From CAYQAE01 sp964415445 [NCBI: uncultured archaeon] (GTDB taxonomy: Archaea; CAYQAE01), in the NCBI GenBank assembly GCA_964415445.1, contig CAYQAE010000023.1, positions 1 through 19,826 on the forward strand: 19,826 nt of DNA, given 5' to 3'. The notes under the pieces are model-generated. The model ran no database searches. It was given only the letters and a program-made list of their open reading frames with translations, and was not told the origin of the DNA. The first letter of the stretch is position 1. Every line of letters begins with the position of its first letter. The translations under genes and the position numbers were made by a program. Below, in pieces: positions 14,498 to 19,826 of this stretch.

Positions 14498-14752
14498 CTA
14501 AATACTTAAAAATTCTAAAGCTTTTGATTTACTGAGCTTTAATAATTTTGGTTTTACTTCATTTACTTTTTCTTCACCAAAACTAGCTGTTAATCTCTCT
14601 AGAAGCATATCAACTATTTTTGTTAATTCTTCATCTTTAATTGATTCATTATTTATTTTTAGATCTTTCAGACAATTTCTCAATATGATATTGCCTAATC
14701 CTGAAAAATTTACATTAATTATTTTATTTATTTCTTCAATGATCTTGTCCAT
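14498..14752 (-). CDS. Small helical protein, unknown
   Basis: 84 residues, charged and predicted all-helical, without cysteine-rich or membrane parts. It starts MDKIIEEINKIINVNFSG and ends LSKSKALEFLSI. The single Cys is not in a motif. No family is recognised. I chose the ATG over a TTG three codons upstream because an ATATATATATAAAAG box directly precedes that TTG, so transcription should begin at or after it and an essentially leaderless ATG fits better. It is divergent from the next small membrane protein across about 80 bases. Confidence 0.5.
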   Translation of the reverse strand: MDKIIEEINKIINVNFSGLGNIILRNCLKDLKINNESIKDEELTKIVDMLLERLTASFGEEKVNEVKPKLLKLSKSKALEFLSI

Positions 14753-14833
14753 TTTTTTCAACTTTTATATATATATTAGTTTGATATGCTATATTTTTCA
14801 TAAAATTTAAAATGTTATGTTACTTCTAATTAT
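14753..14833. promoter_or_regulatory. Divergent promoter region
   Basis: Two TATA-like boxes face outward. ATATATATATAAAAG (14762-14776, minus strand) serves the small helical protein, and TAAAATTTAAAA (14801-14812, plus strand) lies about 27 bases before the ATG of the small membrane protein. Neither gene has a ribosome-binding site, so both mRNAs are probably leaderless. Confidence 0.45.
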
Positions 14834-15139
14834 ATGATAATTATGGCAGACTTGATGGTTTATAGCTTTTTTTTGGCAATAGTTGCTGGAGCAATAGGAT
14901 TACACTTTTTAACTAAAAAATTAAGTACAGACGAAATTCAAGGATTTTTGCGTTTGGTACTTTATATATTTATGATATGGGTTGGTATGATTATTAGAGA
15001 ATTTTTTGATGATTTATCTTCAGATGCACTTTATTTGACTGGGGCTGCTTTAGCAGTATTTACAGTACTTCTTTTCACTGCTTATTATAACGTGGAGACT
15101 ATTGAAAAAATTAGAGAAGCAGAAGATAGCGAAAAATAA
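14834..15139 (+). CDS. Small three-helix membrane protein, unknown
   Basis: 101 residues with three hydrophobic segments: MVYSFFLAIVAGAIGLHFL, FLRLVLYIFMIWVGMII and YLTGAALAVFTVLLFTAYY. A cytoplasmic-looking acidic and basic tail (VETIEKIREAEDSEK) follows. An ATG three codons downstream could also start it. The first is kept because the TATA spacing points to it. The function is unknown. It precedes polC on the same strand by 91 bases, but the gap is large enough for a separate polC promoter. A perfect 14-base palindrome AATAAATATTTATT spans its stop codon. Confidence 0.55.
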   Translation: MIIMADLMVYSFFLAIVAGAIGLHFLTKKLSTDEIQGFLRLVLYIFMIWVGMIIREFFDDLSSDALYLTGAALAVFTVLLFTAYYNVETIEKIREAEDSEK

Positions 15140-15230
15140 ATATTTATTCAAAATTAAATCTTCTATTTTTATAATTAGTTTGAATTTGAAATAACAACTT
15201 TTTTTTGTATGCTAGATAAGGAAAATTTCT

Positions 15231-18200
15231 ATGGATGTTTATGACTATTTGGATTTAATTGAGAGTCAAGCTATTAAGATAAATGAAATTGCAAAAAAAG
15301 CAAGAAATAAAGGTTTAGATCCTACAGGAAATACAGAAGTTCCATTTGCTAAAGATTTAGCTTCAAGAGTTGAAGAATTAATTGGTCCAAAAGGCGTGGG
15401 ACAAAAAATACGAGATTTAGATAAAGCGGGTTATTCTCGAGAAGAATTAGCATTGTTAATTTCTAAAGATATTGTTAATCATAAATTTGGTGTATTTTCT
15501 GATAAAGAAAGTGCAGAGAAAGCAATAAGAACTAGTTTAGCAATTTTAACTGAAGGAATTGTTTCGGCACCTCTTGAGGGAATATGTAAAGTAGATATTA
15601 AAGAAAATGATGATGGAACTCAATATATTGCAATATATTTTGCAGGCCCTATTAGATCAGCAGGAGGAACAGCACAAGCATTAGCAGTTTTAATAGGGGA
15701 TTATATCAGAAAAACAATGTATTTGGATAAATACAAGCCTAAAAAGGATGAAATAGAACGCTATGTTGAAGAAGTTGATCTCTACAATAAAAAGCTGCGA
15801 TTACAATATTTGCCTTCAAGTGATGAAGTTAGGTTTGCAGTATCTAATATTCCTGTGGAAGTGACAGGTGAACCCACTTTAGAAGTTGAAGTAAGTGGAT
15901 TTAGAGATTTAAAACGAGTTGAAACTAATAGAGTACGCGGAGGTGCTATTTTAGCTATTGCTGAAGGAGTACTTCAAAAAAGAATGAAAATAATGAAATA
16001 TGTATCAAAGTTTGATATATCTGGTTGGGATTGGCTAGGAGAAATCCATGCAAAGGATGAAAAAGAAGAAAGCGATAAAGAAAAAATTCAAGATTTAGTA
16101 AAACCCAATCCAAAATATATGAAAGATGTTATTGCAGGTAGGCCTGTTATATCTTATCCGTCTTCTAAATGGGGATTTAGACTAGTTTATGGTAGGTCTC
16201 GAGCGACTGGCTTTGCAACAGCAGGGGTAAATCCAGCAACAATGTATCTTACTGATGAATTTATGGCTTTAGGTACTCAAATGAAAATAGAGAGGCCAGG
16301 TAAAGCTGCTTGTGTTACACCTTGTGATACAATTGAGGGACCACTTGCTCGATTAAAAAATGGAGATGTTATTCGCATAAATGATCTTGAGTTAGCAAAG
16401 AAATTAAAATCCGAAATAGATGAAATAATCTATTTAGGTGATGTATTATTTAATTATGGTGATTTTTTAGAAAACAACCATGTTTTATTTCCTTCACCAT
16501 ATATTGAAGATTGGTGGCAGAAAGAATTAGCTCAAAAAGGATTAAGTATAGCAAAAATAGACCAATTTTCTGCAGTAGATCTAAGTAAAAAACATGATAT
16601 GCCTCTGCATCCAAAATATACTTTTTATTGGAATAATTTATCATTTGATGATCTAAAGCGGCTTTTGATATATCTTCAAGAGGCTAAACTTAAATTTAAA
16701 GACAATAGGTTATCATCTATTGAGATACCCTTAGATAATCGAAAATCAATAATAGAAGATTTAGGGATAGAGCATAAAGTTTTGGATAATAAAATTATAA
16801 TTAAAGAAAATTCATACCCTCTTCTTTCATCTTTGGGTATTTTAGATGAAGATAAAATTGATATAAGCCCTTATGATGATATTAAAAATGACAAAAATAT
16901 ATTAGAGCTTATTTCCAAAATAAGCGGTATTAAAATAAAAAATATATGTCCACATACTATTGGAATGCGTATGGGAAGACCCGAGGCTTCAAAACCAAGA
17001 CTAATGAAACCTGCACCTCATGGATTGTTTCCAGTAGGTCAAAGTGGAGGCAAAACTAGGAGTTTTATCAAAGCTCAAAATAATAATACAATAGATGTGC
17101 AAGTAGCTGAATTAGAATGTGAAAATTGTGGAGAAATTACATATTTATCCAAATGTCCAACATGTGTTAGGAAAACTAAATTGGTTTATAGCTGTCCAAA
17201 GCACAAAAAAAAGGATTGTGATTGTCAAAATAAACAAATATCTTTAAGTATACAAAGTATTCCTCTAAAAGAACTTCTAAAGGATGCAGAAGCTAGAATA
17301 GGTCTACTTCCTAAGGAAATAAAAGGAGTAAAAGGGATGACAAGTGCTTATAAAATTCCAGAAGCATTTATGAAAGCAGTTCTTAGAGCTAAAAACGGAG
17401 TATATGTATTTAAAGATGGAACAATTCGATATGATGGTATAAATATTCCACTGACTCATTTTAAACCTAAAGAAATATCTGTATCTGTGGATAAATTAAA
17501 AGAGATTGGTTATAATTTAGATATTGATGGCTTGGAATTAGAAAATGATGGTCAAGTTTTAGAACTTCTGCCTCAAGATATAATAGTTTCAGAAGACTGT
17601 GCAGGATATATGGCAAAAGTTTGTCAATTTATTGATGATTTATTTGAATATTTTTATCGACTTCCAAGATTTTATAATGTTGAGACAAAAGAAGATCTCA
17701 TAGGTCATCTAGCAGTCGGTTTAGCTCCACATACTTCTGCGGGTATTTTATGTAGAATTATTGGATACAACAAAAGTCAAACTTTAATTGCACATCCTTA
17801 TTGTCATGCTGCAAGAAGAAGAAACTGTGATGGCGATGGTGACTCTATTATGTTACTTATGGATGTTTTACTTAATTTCAGTAAAAGATATCTGCCTCAA
17901 AAACGTGGAGGCCAGATGGATGCGCCTTTAGTTTTGACTACAAAACTTAATCCTTTTGAAGTTGATGATGAAGTTCATAATATGGATATAGTATCTGAAT
18001 ATCCTCTAGAATTTTATGAATTAACTGAAAAATATCCTACTCCTGATATGGCTGCAAAATTAATTGAGAAAGTAAGTGATAGATTGGGTAAAAAAAATCA
18101 ATATAACCAATTTCATTATACTCATGGCATTTCTGATTTTACAAAAGCACCACTTAGGACTGCTTATAAAACTTTAAAAGTGATGGAAGAGAAAGTAGAT

Positions 18201-18593
18201 GCTCAATTAAATGTTGCTAAACGGATTAGAGCTGTTGATGCCGATAATGTAGTTGATAAAATATTGCAAACTCATTTCTTACCTGATTTAATTGGTAATT
18301 TAAGAAAATTTGCTACTCAAGGATTGAGATGCCCAGATTGCGGGATGAAATATAGAAGAATACCTTTGGGTGGAAAATGCTTTAAATGTAGAGGAAGGAT
18401 AATATTGACAGTACATGAGGGTGGCATTAGAAAATACCTTGATTTGTCTCTAAAATTAGCAGAAACATATAATATTATGAGTTATACCAAAAATAGAGTA
18501 AAATTGCTTTATAATGAGATAAAAGAATTTTTCACCCCACAAAAAAACAAACAAACATCTTTGATGGATTTCTTAATCCCACAAAAAACTTAA
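15231..18593 (+). CDS. polC: DNA polymerase D large (catalytic) subunit DP2
   Basis: The catalytic subunit of PolD, the replicative polymerase found only in archaea, which works with the DP1 exonuclease subunit and PCNA. It has 1120 residues without an intein. Recognisable parts are FAGPIRSAGGTAQA near 137-150, GRPVISYPSS and GRSRATGFATAG, and the zinc motif CENCGE with KCPTC near 627-645. The catalytic double-psi barrel follows, with CHAARRRNCDGDGDSIMLL (Asp867, Asp869) and RGGQMDAPLVLT. A second zinc motif is RCPDCG with KCFKCRGR. The tail has a PCNA-binding box, QTSLMDFL, at residues 1108-1115. The motif reads DGDGD where I recall DGDED in other archaea. Both aspartates known to be needed remain. 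GGAAA lies before the ATG as a weak ribosome-binding site. DP1 is not in the window. Confidence 0.97.
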   Translation: MDVYDYLDLIESQAIKINEIAKKARNKGLDPTGNTEVPFAKDLASRVEELIGPKGVGQKIRDLDKAGYSREELALLISKDIVNHKFGVFSDKESAEKAIRTSLAILTEGIVSAPLEGICKVDIKENDDGTQYIAIYFAGPIRSAGGTAQALAVLIGDYIRKTMYLDKYKPKKDEIERYVEEVDLYNKKLRLQYLPSSDEVRFAVSNIPVEVTGEPTLEVEVSGFRDLKRVETNRVRGGAILAIAEGVLQKRMKIMKYVSKFDISGWDWLGEIHAKDEKEESDKEKIQDLVKPNPKYMKDVIAGRPVISYPSSKWGFRLVYGRSRATGFATAGVNPATMYLTDEFMALGTQMKIERPGKAACVTPCDTIEGPLARLKNGDVIRINDLELAKKLKSEIDEIIYLGDVLFNYGDFLENNHVLFPSPYIEDWWQKELAQKGLSIAKIDQFSAVDLSKKHDMPLHPKYTFYWNNLSFDDLKRLLIYLQEAKLKFKDNRLSSIEIPLDNRKSIIEDLGIEHKVLDNKIIIKENSYPLLSSLGILDEDKIDISPYDDIKNDKNILELISKISGIKIKNICPHTIGMRMGRPEASKPRLMKPAPHGLFPVGQSGGKTRSFIKAQNNNTIDVQVAELECENCGEITYLSKCPTCVRKTKLVYSCPKHKKKDCDCQNKQISLSIQSIPLKELLKDAEARIGLLPKEIKGVKGMTSAYKIPEAFMKAVLRAKNGVYVFKDGTIRYDGINIPLTHFKPKEISVSVDKLKEIGYNLDIDGLELENDGQVLELLPQDIIVSEDCAGYMAKVCQFIDDLFEYFYRLPRFYNVETKEDLIGHLAVGLAPHTSAGILCRIIGYNKSQTLIAHPYCHAARRRNCDGDGDSIMLLMDVLLNFSKRYLPQKRGGQMDAPLVLTTKLNPFEVDDEVHNMDIVSEYPLEFYELTEKYPTPDMAAKLIEKVSDRLGKKNQYNQFHYTHGISDFTKAPLRTAYKTLKVMEEKVDAQLNVAKRIRAVDADNVVDKILQTHFLPDLIGNLRKFATQGLRCPDCGMKYRRIPLGGKCFKCRGRIILTVHEGGIRKYLDLSLKLAETYNIMSYTKNRVKLLYNEIKEFFTPQKNKQTSLMDFLIPQKT

Positions 18594-18594
18594 A

Positions 18595-18783
18595 TTGATT
18601 AAATTGAGTGAAAGTTGTTTTACTGATATGGGTGCAGAACATCTAGATTGGTCTGTATGTAAAACCTGTGAGTATTTTGATCTCTGCTATAAGTTAACTC
18701 TTCTTAAAATCACAAAGGAAATTTATTATTCTTTGACGGCCCTAATTAATAAATATCGCTATTCTGGAGAAAGTTATGTTTAA
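18595..18783 (+). CDS. Small cysteine-containing protein after polC, unknown
   Basis: A 62-residue frame beginning at a TTG one base after the polC stop. A second TTG three codons on, or an ATG at 18628, could be the start instead. It contains SVCKTCEYFDLCYKL, a CX2CX5C group, with another Cys near residue 8, so four cysteines could hold a metal ion or an iron-sulfur cluster. The rest looks helical (ITKEIYYSLTALINKY). There is no ribosome-binding site, and re-initiation after polC is the likely mode if it is expressed. It fills the space up to the convergent dihydrouridine-synthase-like gene exactly, with no base between the two stop codons. No family is recognised. Confidence 0.5.
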   Translation: MIKLSESCFTDMGAEHLDWSVCKTCEYFDLCYKLTLLKITKEIYYSLTALINKYRYSGESYV

Positions 18784-19548
18784 TTATTTTTTATATTCTT
18801 CATATTCTTCTTTTATTCTATAAATTATTTCTGGATCATCTTTTATTGCTCTAGCTACTGATACATAATTTGCACCTGCTTTTAACATTTTTCGAACGTC
18901 ATGTCCATTTTTTACAGAATTATTGCCTATAATTGGTATTTTAACTTGAGTTTGAATTTTTGTTATCGCTCGCAAATCAGCTCTTGGCATTTTGGGAAGC
19001 ATTGCATCTACATGAATAATATCAATGTTATATGATGCAAGTTCTTTTGCTAATTGAATATCATTTACTACATTAGTGCGAATTTTAACAGAAACAGGAA
19101 GTTTGGATCTTTTTGCAATTTTTACAAGTCTTTGAAGTTTTCTTGGATGTTGAAGTAGAAATTCACCTCCCCCTACGGTGGTCATCTCAGTTTGTCTGCA
19201 ATGTGCGTTAATTTCTATCATATCTGCCCCTGCATCTTTTATTATATTTACTGCTTTTTTAAATGTACCAATTTCTGCGCATCTTACATTCACATTTATT
19301 TTGGTATCAACTTTAGCTAATTTTTCAATCTCTTCTTTAACATAATCTAGGACTTGAGGATATTTTGAATAAAACTCATGCCGTCCTTTTTGTTTCATTC
19401 GCATACCAGCACGAGATGTAGGTAAATCTACGTTATAACCTCCCAAAGTTACCATACTTGCTCCCGCTATAGCGGCTTTTTTACAAAATTCGGCATCAGA
19501 ATATCCGCTCATAGCACCTTGAACTAATACACCATTTAATTTAAACAT
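18784..19548 (-). CDS. Dihydrouridine-synthase-like TIM-barrel flavoprotein
   Basis: A 254-residue TIM barrel of the tRNA-dihydrouridine synthase / dihydroorotate dehydrogenase superfamily. LVQGAMSGYSDAEFCKKAA at the N-terminus matches the FMN-binding 'APM.G.tD..F' start. INVNVRCAEIG and IEINAHCRQTEM follow, with Cys117 in the place of the catalytic Cys of Dus enzymes. PVSVKIRTN has the FMN-contact Lys155, and IIGNNSVKNG and GANYVSVARAI form the phosphate-binding end. It lacks the C-terminal helical tRNA-binding domain of full Dus proteins (about 310-350 residues). It may therefore act on another substrate, and tRNA modification is uncertain. It begins two bases after the cofD stop, so the two are co-transcribed. 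Confidence 0.75.
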   Translation of the reverse strand: MFKLNGVLVQGAMSGYSDAEFCKKAAIAGASMVTLGGYNVDLPTSRAGMRMKQKGRHEFYSKYPQVLDYVKEEIEKLAKVDTKINVNVRCAEIGTFKKAVNIIKDAGADMIEINAHCRQTEMTTVGGGEFLLQHPRKLQRLVKIAKRSKLPVSVKIRTNVVNDIQLAKELASYNIDIIHVDAMLPKMPRADLRAITKIQTQVKIPIIGNNSVKNGHDVRKMLKAGANYVSVARAIKDDPEIIYRIKEEYEEYKK

Positions 19549-19550
19549 TC

Positions 19551-19826
19551 TTATAGCTCCAAGATATATTTTGATAAATTAATTTTGTCTTTGATTGAAT
19601 TTAATGTAGTATTTGTGAATTTTAAATCTATGTTTCCATCATATTTTTCTTTTAGCATCTTATCTTTTGTGTCACCTATGAAGATATCAATAATATCTTC
19701 ATAAAATTTCAAAACTGATAATGAAGTTGGTTTATACCCTGCCCCCACCATTAGTTTGGTAATAGGACCCGAAAACGCATGAGTTTCAATTATTGGAGAT
19801 ATTGCTATTGTTGTTGCATGACTCCT
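19551..19826 (-). CDS. cofD: 2-phospho-L-lactate transferase, C-terminal part (cut by window edge)
   Basis: The last 91 residues of a gene running in from beyond the window. Reading on past the internal Met gives IAISPIIETHAFSGPITKLM, then GAGYKPTSLSVLKFYEDI and DIFIGDTKDK. These are the late motifs of CofD: the SPII...GP stretch and the 'S.lgVa..Y.d.lD.FviD..D' segment. CofD joins the activated lactate or enolpyruvate unit to the deazaflavin Fo in coenzyme F420 synthesis. The N-terminal nucleotide-binding part is outside the window, so the call rests on these two motifs. It is the upstream gene of the dihydrouridine-synthase-like protein. F420 would fit a methanogen or many other archaea. 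Confidence 0.7.
   Translation of the reverse strand, partial: RSHATTIAISPIIETHAFSGPITKLMVGAGYKPTSLSVLKFYEDIIDIFIGDTKDKMLKEKYDGNIDLKFTNTTLNSIKDKINLSKYILEL

Noticed and set aside
15135-15148. Perfect palindrome AATAAATATTTATT at the end of the small membrane-protein gene
   Set aside because: It consists wholly of A and T in an AT-rich genome and overlaps a stop codon, so a chance palindrome is likely. I do not claim it as an operator.
1-19826. CRISPR arrays, insertion sequences or inteins
   Set aside because: I saw no regularly spaced repeats, no transposase motif and no intein splice motifs. DP2, which often carries inteins, is uninterrupted here.

Overview
The window reads as the chromosome of an archaeon with an AT-rich genome. 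The evidence is the large subunit of the archaeal D-family DNA polymerase (DP2), the archaeal primase large subunit (PriL), a short archaeal-type triosephosphate isomerase, the tail of the coenzyme F420 enzyme CofD, and TATA boxes (GGTTTATATA type) about 26-30 bases before several start codons. A euryarchaeal or related lineage is most likely. I cannot name a genus.

Layout. Bases 1-407 hold no intact gene, only what looks like the tail of a macro-domain gene. A glycosyltransferase of the DUF3524 (queuosine-tRNA mannosyltransferase-like) family and an iron-sulfur flavoprotein follow, both on the minus strand. Bases 2578-5577 form a metal or metalloid response locus. A plus-strand ArsR/SmtB repressor faces a minus-strand operon: ArsP-type permease, DGC-domain protein, a 47-residue zinc-ribbon protein I found in an apparent gap, possibly a 27-residue peptide, a thioredoxin-like protein and a second DGC-domain protein. 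A textbook ArsR/SmtB palindrome lies between the two arms. Bases 5933-9026 carry housekeeping genes: tpiA, priL, a double zinc-ribbon protein and hisF. A large exported M6-type metalloprotease follows on the minus strand, then a ribbon-helix-helix protein, three unrecognised or PH-domain membrane proteins, two small proteins, and polC (DP2) with a small cysteine-rich ORF behind it. The right end is a minus-strand pair of cofD (cut by the window edge) and a dihydrouridine-synthase-like TIM barrel, two bases apart.

How the genes work together. The repressor would let go of the operator when a thiol-binding metal or metalloid appears, releasing a permease and a set of small cysteine-rich proteins that could bind, reduce or hand over the ion. 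PriL and DP2 belong to the same replication machinery but are not in one operon here. All four convergent gene pairs right of 6 kb meet with two or fewer bases between them, or overlap.

The most notable points are the unannotated cysteine-rich small ORFs in the metal operon, a queuosine-type glycosyltransferase in an archaeon, a Gly in the DP2 catalytic motif where I expect Glu, and an exact 22-base direct repeat inside tpiA.
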